Origin: Acidobacteriota bacterium
GTDB lineage: Bacteria > Acidobacteriota > Blastocatellia > Pyrinomonadales > Pyrinomonadaceae
Length of the DNA stretch: 64,000 nt
Assembly: GCA_018269075.1 (NCBI GenBank)
Contig: JAFDVJ010000013.1
Coordinates: forward strand, 1 to 64,000
Direction: 5' to 3'
Part shown: positions 47,481 to 54,790 of the stretch, one piece after another
How the letters are laid out: every line of letters begins with the position of its first letter
How positions within the stretch are numbered: position 1 is the stretch's first letter
The notes under the pieces: model-generated
Told to the model about the DNA's origin: nothing
Seen by the model: the letters and a program-made list of their open reading frames with translations, nothing else
Databases searched by the model: none
Made by a program: the position numbers and the translations under genes

Positions 47481-47690
47481 GAGTTGTTCGGCACGTTAAT
47501 TGACAGGCGCAGCGATTCGTTCGTGAACCGCGTTTTCGATTGAATTTGATTCGTCAACCCGGCGAACAGCTGGTTTTATCCACCAAAAACACCAAAAACA
47601 CTAAATTTCTTTCGTGTCTTTTTAGTGTTTTTTAGTGTCTTTCGTGGACCGAAAAACAACCGCTCGCCGGCCGGTCTTTTCATTTAGCGG
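47481..47690. repeat. 210-bp dispersed repeat, copy 2
   Basis: It matches 25176-25385 block by block. Around this copy a larger inverted frame is visible: AGAGTTGTTCGGCACG near 47480 and CGTGCCGAACAGTTCT at about 47747-47762, so the unit may be 285 bp long with 16-bp ends. Confidence 0.7.
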
Positions 47691-47799
47691 CAAATTTGGC
47701 GGCGGTTTGTCTCAAAAATCATTAAAACTGCGTTTGAGCAATGATCGTGCCGAACAGTTCTGGTCGGGAATTATGCCCGAGCTGCTTTGAGGAAAGAAA

Positions 47800-48264
47800 A
47801 TGGGAAAGAAATTATACAGGATTGAATGGTCGTTTCACGCGGTTGAAAACAAGGAAGAAATTGACGGCTGGACGGAAGTCGAAGCGTTTGCCGTCGCCGG
47901 CGGGATTCAGAGAAAAATATGGAGCGATCTGCGCGGCAACGTCAGCGAAGCCGACATTATGTCGGAGTTTTACGAGGCGCGGCATTTTAAGAATCTGACA
48001 ATCGAAAAGTTGATCAACCGCGCAACTTTGAACATCGACCGGATTTATTACCGGAAGCTTTCGTTCAGGTTTACCTTTATCATTACCAGTCTGTCAAAGG
48101 GTTCGAGCTTCAAATATCTGGTGCTTCGCGCCGAAGACGGGAAAATTCCCGACTTGCCGCTCAGAGATTCAAAGGCGGAAGGCCTGAAAGTAACTTTTTC
48201 CAATCCCGAAATAAAGTATTTTCACGCCGATGAAGACGGCGCACAGGTCGAAGATACTTTGTAA
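47800..48264 (+). CDS. Protein of unknown function
   Basis: GAGGAAAG precedes ATG 47800. The 154-residue protein (LYRIEWSFHAVENKEEIDGWTEVEAFAVAGGIQRK ... FSNPEIKYFHADEDGAQVEDTL) is acidic, soluble and of unknown family. It stands alone, between the 210-bp repeat and the 21-bp array. Confidence 0.6.
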   Translation: MGKKLYRIEWSFHAVENKEEIDGWTEVEAFAVAGGIQRKIWSDLRGNVSEADIMSEFYEARHFKNLTIEKLINRATLNIDRIYYRKLSFRFTFIITSLSKGSSFKYLVLRAEDGKIPDLPLRDSKAEGLKVTFSNPEIKYFHADEDGAQVEDTL

Positions 48265-48670
48265 CGCTCGCCGAACGCTGCGCATCGTCGGCGGAAACTG
48301 TTCTCTGGTGGAAGCTATAGTGAGCGGCAAAACCTGTCGGAACAAGACCGGCGACGATCGTCGCCGATCTCTTTCGATCATCGTATTTATTCCGGCTCGG
48401 CGCCTCCGCGCCTTTGCGCCTCCGCGGGAAACGCCGGGTTTGCTTTGAAGGTCTTTCCGGTGAAACCTGATTTTCCCGCCGAAGCGCCGAGACGCCGAGG
48501 CGCCGGGCCGGAATTGAATTTCTGAATAGTTTGGTCGGTAACTTTAATTATTTTATTGTTTCGCGAAACCCTTCGAAGACCGAAAGGTTTCCGAAACCTT
48601 GACCGGCCCGGCCGTTTGTTCGTGCGCGGTTTTCGAAAGCCGTTCACGACCGCCGAAAAGCCGCTTCGCG

Positions 48671-48964
48671 GAACCTCGATCTTTGATCGGGAAACCGTAA
48701 TCCAGGATTCGGGTTCCCCGATCTTAGATTACGGAACCTCGATCAAAGATTCAGGAACCTCGATCAAAGATTACAGTACCTAAATTTAAGATTCGGGAAC
48801 CTCGATCAAAGATTTGGGTACCTCGATCAAAGATTCGGGTACCTTGATCTAAGATTCGAGTACCTCGATCAAAGATTCAGGAACCTCGATCAAAGATTCG
48901 GGTACTTCGATAAAAGATTCGGGTTCCCTGATCCAAGATTCGGGTTCCCTGATCTGAGATCGCC
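48671..48964. repeat. 21-bp tandem array, 14 copies
   Basis: Fourteen consecutive 21-base units resembling GTACCTCGATCAAAGATTCGG lie without interruption. Units 4, 5, 7, 8, 10 and 11 are nearly identical; outer units are more diverged, as expected for an ageing minisatellite. Read backwards it would code a PESLIEV heptapeptide repeat, but no start or ribosome site supports a gene. Confidence 0.9.
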
Positions 48965-49106
48965 GAAACGGGATCGAAATTCCGGCCCGTCGCGGTCGAT
49001 ATCGCGCCGCGCCGGTCGGGTTTTTGCCCGAAGCGGAGTAAAATGGAGTCGATACCGATTTCGAATAAAAAATCCGGATGGCCGATTTCGCCGATTCCGA
49101 GCACAA

Positions 49107-49143
49107 TCCGAAATCCGAAATCCGAAATCCGAAATCCGAAATC
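49107..49143. repeat. GAAATCC heptamer run
   Basis: Five tandem units directly upstream of the phage border. Confidence 0.75.
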
Positions 49144-49389
49144 CCCAATCGCCCCCGTCCCCGAAAGAAAAGCTACCCGCCAACACAGCGTTATGATTCA
49201 ACGAAGCAAACAACGAAGGGCGCAGCGGATCGTTCACGATCTGATCAAACAGGCGCGGAATTACGCGTATCAGGGAAGTGATTTTTTACGTCAGGCATCA
49301 TCAGACGCCGTTGTTTGCCCGACATCAACAAAAACGCCTGCTTAAAAACCGGCCCTTTGCCGTCCCCGATTCGCTTCTTTCCGACATCT

Positions 49390-49410
49390 CTTAGGTAAAT
49401 TTTACCTAAG
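49390..49410. promoter_or_regulatory. 21-bp perfect palindrome at the integrase stop
   Basis: CTTAGGTAAA and TTTACCTAAG are exact complements around one T. It overlaps the integrase stop codon. It lacks a T tract on either side, so it is not a normal terminator; it may be a protein-binding site near the attachment site (inference). Confidence 0.5.
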
Positions 49411-50689
49411 GCACGTCCGGGCGTTTCCCCTGCTCTTCGGCCGCCGCCCGACCGTTCTCTTTTTCCAGAAAATCGTCGAGCTTCGCGCCGATCCGCTGCG
49501 CGTTTTTGACATCGACGTTCGTGTAGTGCTCCAGAAAGATTTTGAGCTGGCGGTGGCGCGTCACTTTCATCACCTGCGACTCCGGGTTGCCGGCTAAAAC
49601 CATTCGGGTCGCACCGGTCGAGCGGAGATCGCGAAACTGGAAATCCTCGATTCCGGCGTCCCGGCATGCACCGGTAAAAGCCTTCCGGTAATTGTACGGC
49701 GTGAAAACCTTTCGGCCCTTCGCCCGGCTTTTCATTTCGCTTAAAATCTCGAAAAGCCGCGTCGTCATCGGCAAAACGCCCTCGGTGCCGGTTTTGGTTT
49801 CGGCGGCAGATTCTTCGGTCAGATAGATTATCCGGTTCTCAAGGTCGATCTGCCGCCATTCGAGGTTAAAAATTTCGCCGCGCCGCATCGCCGTGTCGAG
49901 CGCGCAGATGATAAGCGGAATAAGGCGCTTCCGGTCGACCGGAATGATTTGCGTGACCTTTTCCTCGATTTCCCGACCGCCGCGACGGCAGACGCGCACG
50001 TAGGGCACAATCTTCTTTTCGATCCGGCAGGCGTCGAGCAGTCTTTTTTCCTCCTCGATCGTCAGCATCCGGGTCCGTTTCTTTTCTCCGGCGCGGTCGA
50101 TCAGCGATTTTCCGCGCTTAAACGGCGAGACGTCGAGCCAGTCCTTCTGAACGGCGATGTTCAAAATGCGCCGCAGAACTCCGAGCTTGTCGTTGATCGT
50201 CGAGACGGCCGGAAACTCCTTATTTCTTGTTTTGGTCTGGGCCAGATTTTCGGCGTAAATCCGGATGTCCTCGTAGGAGATCGATTTTAAGGGGCGCGCG
50301 CCGAAAACTCTTTCGAACTCCTCGACGTAGCGTTCGACCGATTTATAATTGCGTTTGTAGCCGGCGATCTTGCGGCCCCGGACGACGACCGCCGGTTTGA
50401 CGTAATGGGTCTTGAAATGCGCGGCGAGCTCCGCGAAGGTGCGGCGCGAATTTCGCTCCTTTTCGGTCTTTGCGTTCTCGATCTCCGCTTTGATCTCGTT
50501 GGCGAAATTGATCAGAGCGGCGCTTGCGTCGGCGCGCGTCCAGCAGCGTTTAAATTTCTGGGCGGGTTTGCCGTCGGCGTCGGTATAGCGTTTCCGGGCG
50601 TCGTAGGCTTTTCTTTTCTTACCGTCCCTGACCGACCACGTTTCGATGATCGCGCCGAACGGGTTTCTGTCTGTTTTGGTTCTGGGCAT
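49406..50689 (-). CDS. int: Phage tyrosine integrase
   Basis: The 427-residue recombinase starts at ATG 50687-50689 (MPRTKTDRNPFG); the frame above is not used. Residues 80-190 form the SAM-like core-binding domain. The catalytic domain shows Arg269/270 in DTAMRRGEIFNLEW, Arg356 in RDLRSTGATRM, His379 in TRHRQLKIF and the nucleophile Tyr389 in LEHYTN. The first box-II His is replaced by Arg353 (RDLR instead of HDLR), a known variant. It lies at the very end of the element, transcribed toward the host border, and should carry out site-specific insertion and, with an excisionase, excision. Confidence 0.93.
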   Translation of the reverse strand: MPRTKTDRNPFGAIIETWSVRDGKKRKAYDARKRYTDADGKPAQKFKRCWTRADASAALINFANEIKAEIENAKTEKERNSRRTFAELAAHFKTHYVKPAVVVRGRKIAGYKRNYKSVERYVEEFERVFGARPLKSISYEDIRIYAENLAQTKTRNKEFPAVSTINDKLGVLRRILNIAVQKDWLDVSPFKRGKSLIDRAGEKKRTRMLTIEEEKRLLDACRIEKKIVPYVRVCRRGGREIEEKVTQIIPVDRKRLIPLIICALDTAMRRGEIFNLEWRQIDLENRIIYLTEESAAETKTGTEGVLPMTTRLFEILSEMKSRAKGRKVFTPYNYRKAFTGACRDAGIEDFQFRDLRSTGATRMVLAGNPESQVMKVTRHRQLKIFLEHYTNVDVKNAQRIGAKLDDFLEKENGRAAAEEQGKRPDVP

Positions 50690-50725
50690 CTTGTTTAAAA
50701 TTTCCGTTTCTGCTACATTGTGGCT

Positions 50726-50944
50726 ATGGTGATGACCGATAAAACACAAACGCTGCTTGATTTGACCGAGATACTTTCGGTTTTGGGCGTATATGTTCAG
50801 GAAGCGCATTTTAACGATTACGATTCCGGTGCGTTTACATATCAATTAACCGTCAACGTCGAGGCGCTCAACGTCGAGGCGCTGCTGGCGGACGAGGTGA
50901 AGCGGAAGGCGGCTCAAGCTCCGGAACATCCAACTGGAGGTTGA
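50726..50944 (+). CDS. Small protein of unknown function (overlaps a gene on the other strand)
   Basis: About 72 residues from ATG 50726 (MVMTDKTQTLLDLTEILSVLGVYVQEAHFNDYDSGAFTYQLTVNVEALNVEALLADEV...). The amino-acid pattern looks real, but no ribosome site is seen and the last 77 bases overlap 50868-51107 on the opposite strand. Start and reality uncertain. Confidence 0.4.
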   Translation: MVMTDKTQTLLDLTEILSVLGVYVQEAHFNDYDSGAFTYQLTVNVEALNVEALLADEVKRKAAQAPEHPTGG

Positions 50945-51107
50945 CGAGCAGGGCTTCCCATTCCCCGATCGTCGTTTTAGCCGTCACCTTGACCGTTGTC
51001 ACGCCTCTGTCCGAAAAATTCAGCGTCACGGTTCCGCGCGGCTCGACGACCGCGTTTACCAGAAAATCCAAATTAAAATAGTCGTTTCCGACTTTTATCA
51101 GCTGCAT
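50868..51107 (-). CDS. Small phage protein of unknown function
   Basis: ATG 51105-51107 has an AAGGAA site 6 bases upstream. The 79-residue product (MQLIKVGNDYFNLDFLVNAVVEPRGTVTLNF ... TTIGEWEALLVNLQLD) is a beta-rich polar protein with a Pro/Ala/Arg tail. Its stop lies inside the converging small gene. Confidence 0.55.
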   Translation of the reverse strand: MQLIKVGNDYFNLDFLVNAVVEPRGTVTLNFSDRGVTTVKVTAKTTIGEWEALLVNLQLDVPELEPPSASPRPPAAPRR

Positions 51108-51117
51108 ATTTAATTCC

Positions 51118-51906
51118 TTATTTATCGTTCCTGAATATAAACCCGTAAAGGACGTCATCGATCATAATTACGAAATCGCCGTGATACGCTTTTTTCTTTT
51201 TGAAATAAATCAGCCCGTCGATTGACGAATTCGGAAAAACTGTATTAGCCAGCAGTCCCCGGCTTTCGATAATTCCGCCTTTGGTTTTGGCGTCCGCCGC
51301 TCTCTCCCGGCTTTGCGCCGCCGCCCGGTTCTGCGCGGCCGTGTCGGGGCCGGTTGTAGTCGACGTGCCGTTGTAGGTGCCGCTTACGGTTTGCCCGTTG
51401 CCGTAGACCGTGGCCGAACCGTTTGTCTGAGTGGTTGTCGTTTGGGTTTGCATCGCCGCGCCGAAGGTGGCGAGCGCGTTCGCCCAGGCCACGCGCCGGC
51501 GCAGTTTTTCGGCGACCTTTGCAGCCGGTATGTACGGCAAAATTTCCGGTTCCGATTTCTCCTCTTTTTTGATCCACAAAAAAGAATTTGCCGGATCCAC
51601 AAGAATACGGTCGGCGTTTCCGTTTTCGACGTAGAGATCGGCAACGATGTAGTCGCCGTCGAGTCCGAGCCCGACACAGACCGTCGTTCCTCCGTAATGT
51701 ATGACTTTGACCTCCGTGTCGTTTAAAACGAAACTGTCGCATTCGATTTTGTTTTTAGCGAGCTGCGCGTCGGTGAACCGCGATTTAATGCAGCCCTTGT
51801 CGCTCGACCAGTTGATTTGCGGGATTACTTTTTTGGTCTCCGATTCCTGTGAAAAAACAACGATTTGAAGCAGTAGAATAATTGTCGAAAATAATAAAAT
51901 TTTCAT
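51118..51906 (-). CDS. Secreted protein in the lysogeny region, function unknown
   Basis: ATG 51904-51906 opens a 262-residue product with a signal peptide (1-19, ends VVFSQ). A globular part follows with KGCIKSRF, ECDSF and VIHYGGTTVCVGLGLDGDYIVADLYVENG, then a Thr/Gln/Gly/Ala-rich linker (about 165-225) and a final small domain (RGLLANTVFPNSSIDGLIYFKKKKAYHGDFVIMIDDVLYGFIFRND). It is transcribed with the repressor genes, so it is probably expressed in the lysogen and exported by the host. That makes it a candidate lysogenic-conversion (moron) gene. Confidence 0.7.
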   Translation of the reverse strand: MKILLFSTIILLLQIVVFSQESETKKVIPQINWSSDKGCIKSRFTDAQLAKNKIECDSFVLNDTEVKVIHYGGTTVCVGLGLDGDYIVADLYVENGNADRILVDPANSFLWIKKEEKSEPEILPYIPAAKVAEKLRRRVAWANALATFGAAMQTQTTTTQTNGSATVYGNGQTVSGTYNGTSTTTGPDTAAQNRAAAQSRERAADAKTKGGIIESRGLLANTVFPNSSIDGLIYFKKKKAYHGDFVIMIDDVLYGFIFRNDK

Positions 51907-51908
51907 TT

Positions 51909-52376
51909 TTAAACCCCGAACCTCCTGTAAATCAAAATTCTTTTTCGCATCAGCATCCGCTCGAACAAGTCGGTGTAAATCATCCGGTACGGCAGGCTTT
52001 CGATTTCCGTGGCCGGGTATAAGCAAAGCAGCGCGCCGGCGTCGGCCTCCGCGTCCTCCATTGAAGGTCGGGCGAGCGTGTAAAAATTGACGCTCGGCTT
52101 CTTCTTTCCGCGCGGAACGTGGAGAAAATAATGAAAAAGCTCGTGAAAACCGATGTAGACGAGCTCCGTTCCCCGAAGACGGTAATCGAGAAAAATGTAA
52201 TCACGCTCTTTGTCGCCCTCGATCGTCCGACACGAAAAACCTTTCAGCGTCGGCATATCGTCGAACGCGACGGTAATCTTTTCGGTCTCGGCGATCCCGA
52301 ACAAATCCGCTTCGGTTTGAACTCGTTCGTTGAAACCGGGGATCACCGATGAGAGTTTTGCGAGAGCGAAAATCAT
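51909..52376 (-). CDS. ImmA/IrrE-type zinc metallopeptidase
   Basis: The 155-residue protein contains HELFH in GFHELFHYFLHVPRG (about residue 78), the zinc-binding signature of ImmA/IrrE proteases, and a later acidic segment EDAEADAGALLCLYP that gives the third ligand. In phages and ICEs these enzymes cut the partner CI-like repressor during induction. Here the HTH repressor gene lies 8 bp upstream in the same transcript. IrrE-like action on that repressor is inferred from context. Confidence 0.88.
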   Translation of the reverse strand: MIFALAKLSSVIPGFNERVQTEADLFGIAETEKITVAFDDMPTLKGFSCRTIEGDKERDYIFLDYRLRGTELVYIGFHELFHYFLHVPRGKKKPSVNFYTLARPSMEDAEADAGALLCLYPATEIESLPYRMIYTDLFERMLMRKRILIYRRFGV

Positions 52377-52384
52377 TAAAACAT

Positions 52385-52780
52385 CTACTTCCGAGTTTCT
52401 TTTTGAGCGCGTTCCTTTTCCTTGAACCGCTTGAAGATTATTTTGGCCATCTCCAGAGCCTCGTTGCGGTTTTCCTCCGACCAGTCGGCCGATTCGTAAA
52501 AAAGTGCGGCGAATTCGTCGTCAACGGATTCGATCAGGTTGCGTTTCGGCGCATACCCGATAGCTTTCAATATTTCGATTTCCGATACGTCTAAAACTTT
52601 CGCGAGCTTTGCGACGACCTCAGGGCTTGGCTCGTACTGGCCGGATTTTGTCGGGGCGGTCTGGTTTGCCATATTCACGATATAAGATCGTGAAACCCCG
52701 ATCCTTCGTGCCAGCTCCGCTTTTGAAATATTCAGAGCTTTAATTCGTCTTTGAATTAATTCCGATAAATTTTGCTCCAC
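52385..52780 (-). CDS. CI-like HTH (XRE) phage repressor
   Basis: I prefer GTG 52778-52780 (131 residues), because the frame up to ATG 52849 would translate two operator-like words. The protein has an XRE helix-turn-helix at about 15-45 (ISKAELARRIGVSRSYIVNMANQ) with a preceding LSELIQRRIKALN helix. The C-terminal part (VDDEFAALFYESADWSEENRNEALEMAKIIFKRF) is helical and has no LexA/CI autoprotease motif, so inactivation likely depends on the ImmA-type protease. It is divergent from the Cro-like gene, with operators between them. The GTG start has no clear ribosome site, so it may be read from a leaderless transcript. Confidence 0.82.
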   Translation of the reverse strand: MEQNLSELIQRRIKALNISKAELARRIGVSRSYIVNMANQTAPTKSGQYEPSPEVVAKLAKVLDVSEIEILKAIGYAPKRNLIESVDDEFAALFYESADWSEENRNEALEMAKIIFKRFKEKERAQKETRK

Positions 52781-52870
52781 GTTATCTATCAGAATACATT
52801 TTTTAAGTTGACTGGCGGATATTATTTTGTTATCTATTAGTTGACGCATTTTTCTTTTTTGACATACAAT
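52781..52870. promoter_or_regulatory. CI/Cro operator-promoter region
   Basis: Two operator-like words, GTTATCTATCAG (52781-52792) and GTTATCTATTAG (52829-52840), lie 48 bp apart. The second abuts the -35 TTGACG (52841-52846) of a rightward promoter with -10 TACAAT (52865-52870, 18-base spacing). The -10 lies 6 bases before the Cro-like ATG, so the rightward transcript should be leaderless or nearly so. Confidence 0.65.
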
Positions 52871-52876
52871 CGAAAT

Positions 52877-53092
52877 ATGAATGAGTTAGAGACAGCAAAA
52901 TTCAAGTTGGACGGCTCCAAATTGAGACCGTATTTAACTAAATCCGTGACCCAACACGCCAAAGATTTAGGGATTTCCCGGGTTCATTTTTCATCAATCC
53001 TGTCCGGAAAAAAAACACCTTCGACCGATCTGGCGATGACGATTTGCGTTACTTTGGGTGTTCCGATCGAAGAGATTGCCGTCAAAGCGTAA
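52877..53092 (+). CDS. Cro-like HTH (XRE) protein
   Basis: ATG 52877 opens a 71-residue protein (MNELETAKFKLDGSKLRPYLTKSVTQHAKDLGISRVHFSSILSGKKTPSTDLAMTICVTLGVPIEEIAVKA) that is a bare XRE helix-turn-helix. It is divergent from the repressor and expressed from a promoter within the operator region, the position of lambda Cro. The transcript start would be close to the ATG. Confidence 0.8.
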   Translation: MNELETAKFKLDGSKLRPYLTKSVTQHAKDLGISRVHFSSILSGKKTPSTDLAMTICVTLGVPIEEIAVKA

Positions 53093-53108
53093 TTTTTTTG
53101 CCAAAAAT

Positions 53109-53149
53109 GCTATCTAGTAGTTGACAATATGTTATCTGATGGATTACAC
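53109..53149 (+). promoter_or_regulatory. Early promoter with two operator words
   Basis: GCTATCTAGTAG (53109-53120) abuts the -35 TTGACA (53121-53126). GTTATCTGATGG (53131-53142) lies within the spacer, and TTACAC (53144-53149) is a -10 at 17-base spacing. Both words match the CI/Cro operators, so the same repressor should block this promoter. Confidence 0.6.
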
Positions 53150-53185
53150 TTCTCTTAGATTGACAAATCAATCAAGGAGAAAGCG

Positions 53186-53452
53186 ATGTCAAACCAAAGC
53201 ATTATCAAAAATTTAAGGAGACGGATCGAAAATGTATCGCAGCCCAAATCATACGACGCGCATTACGAGTACGAAGCCGACGGCGCTTACTTTTTCTCGG
53301 CGTTTACGCGGCGGGGAATTCACGCCGAACGGTTTTCGGTCCGGCTCTGGTTCGACGCGGACGGCGCTCTTTTCGGCAATTGCAGCTGCCGACGCGAGCA
53401 TTGTCGGCATATCCAAAAATCGACCGACAGACTGCTAGGAGGAATGAAATGA
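53186..53452 (+). CDS. Small SWIM-type zinc-finger protein
   Basis: AAGGAGAA precedes ATG 53186. The 88-residue protein has Cys66, Cys68, Cys73 and His75 in GNCSCRREHCRHI. This matches the SWIM pattern CxCxnCxH, with the usual beta-strand before it (AERFSVRLWFDADGALFG). SWIM proteins bind DNA or protein partners; here it is one of the first early phage proteins. The stop overlaps the next start by 4 bases. Confidence 0.7.
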   Translation: MSNQSIIKNLRRRIENVSQPKSYDAHYEYEADGAYFFSAFTRRGIHAERFSVRLWFDADGALFGNCSCRREHCRHIQKSTDRLLGGMK

Positions 53453-53886
53453 AAGAACAAATCGAAGCACGGCAGTTAGCGACCGGCGACACAGTTTATT
53501 TTCCGCGCGGCGGCGCTAAAAAAGCCGGCCGCATCGTCGCCTCGAACTGGCTTTCGGTGAGCTTTCAGTTCGACGGCAAATTGAAAACCTTTCAGGCGAG
53601 CGATCTCCTGACCGTGGAGAGGGCTGACCGACGGCCCGAAGCCGAAGCCGGGGAAGTGGAGAGACTCGACACCGTTACGAATCGCGTGTCTCTTCTGCAC
53701 CCGGCTTCGCTGGCGAACTTTTCGGACATCCGCGACGCGCTCTGCACTTCTAACTGCGCGCCGCCCTCGACGATCGCGATGCACGAACTCCAGCGCCGGG
53801 GCGCAACGCTTTTCACGCCGAAAGCGGTTTACCGGATGCCCGCGGGAGCCGCCGCCAATATGTTCGAATACCGGAGGGCCGCGTGA
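53449..53886 (+). CDS. Phage early protein with an N-terminal SH3-like barrel, function unknown
   Basis: ATG 53449 (ATGA overlap with the SWIM gene) gives 145 residues. Residues 5-55 (LATGDTVYFPRGGAKKAGRIVASNWLSVSFQFDGKLKTFQASDLLTVERA) look like a KOW/Tudor-type small barrel. The rest (DIRDALCTSNCAPPSTIAMHELQRRGATLFTP) is unassigned. Confidence 0.55.
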   Translation: MKEQIEARQLATGDTVYFPRGGAKKAGRIVASNWLSVSFQFDGKLKTFQASDLLTVERADRRPEAEAGEVERLDTVTNRVSLLHPASLANFSDIRDALCTSNCAPPSTIAMHELQRRGATLFTPKAVYRMPAGAAANMFEYRRAA

Positions 53887-54257
53887 TGTATCTGACATTC
53901 GACGAAAACCGCCGCGAGCCTCTGACGGACGAACGCCGCCGCGAGATCTCGGACAATCTGTTGAACAAATACCGCCCGGCCGCCGCCGCGCCGCCGGTCA
54001 AAACGATCCGGCCGATCGAGCATCTGTGCCGGAATTGCTGCCAGCGCGAGCCGTTGGGCCGCTCCCGGTACTGCGGCCGGTGCATCGAGATGAGCGCGCG
54101 GATCGACCGCGAGCAGAACCGGAACTATCCGGGCGCTCTCCCTTTGATCGCGGTCGGTTTGGCGATCTTTCTGGTCTGGTGGGCGCTCTCGGGCTGGCTC
54201 GAACCCGCGCCGCCGCCCGTTTTTCAAACACCCACGATCAAAACTACCAGCAAATAA
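53886..54257 (+). CDS. Zinc-ribbon membrane protein, function unknown
   Basis: ATG 53886 overlaps the previous stop by one base (TGATG). The 123-residue protein has a four-Cys ribbon (CRNCCQREPLGRSRYCGRCIE, about 48-69) and one membrane helix (about 85-105, LPLIAVGLAIFLVWWALSGW) near the C-terminus. The family is not recognised. Confidence 0.6.
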   Translation: MYLTFDENRREPLTDERRREISDNLLNKYRPAAAAPPVKTIRPIEHLCRNCCQREPLGRSRYCGRCIEMSARIDREQNRNYPGALPLIAVGLAIFLVWWALSGWLEPAPPPVFQTPTIKTTSK

Positions 54258-54325
54258 ACGAACTTAAAAGACCCGTTTTGCCGGAAATAGCCGGAAAACG
54301 GACACAAAAAGGGGGATAAACGAAA

Positions 54326-54790
54326 GTGGAAACTATACAGCAAAACACATTGATCGAGGATTTGGCCGCTGCAACGGCCGGAGTTCTCAAAAAAGCGTTC
54401 GCGCGTCATTCCGGCGCCATCGCCGCTCGCTTTTCGGAACTCGGAAAACCGATGGGCGCGCGAACCGTCAGGAAGATGACCGAGCCGTCGGCGGACGTCA
54501 AGCGCCGCAATATCTTGGAGAACACCGTTCTTTTGCTCGCGGCCTCGCGCCGCCAGAGCCTCCGCGCGTTCGAAACGGTCTGGATGTATCTCGAATCGGT
54601 AGCCGGCTTTTTGAGAGGCCGCGTCACCGTGTACCCGACGCTCGATCGACAGGTTTCGGAATTCCGGTTCGCGGCGGCGTCGGCCGAACGGGCGTTTTTC
54701 AGCGGAAACACAAAAGAGTTCGAACAGGCGCTGATTTTTGTGGACGAGGCGCTGCGCGGAGTTTTTATCAAGCTGCGGCTGATCGATTGA
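54326..54790 (+). CDS. Phage early protein, helix-rich, possibly regulatory
   Basis: A GGGGGA site 7 bases upstream supports GTG 54326. The 154-residue protein is almost all helical (IEDLAAATAGVLKKAFARHSGAIAARFSELGKPMGARTVRKMTEPSADVKRRNILENTVLLLAASRRQSLRAFETVWMYLESV). The middle resembles phage CII-like regulators only loosely. The last gene before the large gene-free stretch. Confidence 0.55.
   Translation: METIQQNTLIEDLAAATAGVLKKAFARHSGAIAARFSELGKPMGARTVRKMTEPSADVKRRNILENTVLLLAASRRQSLRAFETVWMYLESVAGFLRGRVTVYPTLDRQVSEFRFAAASAERAFFSGNTKEFEQALIFVDEALRGVFIKLRLID

Larger units (their letters stand above)
48265..49389. other. 1.1-kb gene-free border before the phage
   Basis: Holds GCGCCTCCGCG/CGCCGAGGCGC inverted words (48398-48511), the 14-copy 21-bp array (48671-48964) and a GAAATCC heptamer run (49107-49143). 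Frames seen here are repeat translations. The attachment site of the phage should lie between about 49150 and 49405. Confidence 0.6.

Noticed and set aside
48671..49143. CRISPR array
   Set aside because: The 21-bp units follow each other without spacers, the heptamers are pure tandem repeats, and there are no cas genes in the window.
48849..49148. Minus-strand protein with PESLIEV repeats
   Set aside because: It is the translation of the 21-bp array and of the GAAATCC heptamers, without ribosome site or start context.
49043..49345. 100-residue plus-strand frame before the integrase
   Set aside because: A third of it is heptamer repeat translation (IRNPKSE); no ribosome site.
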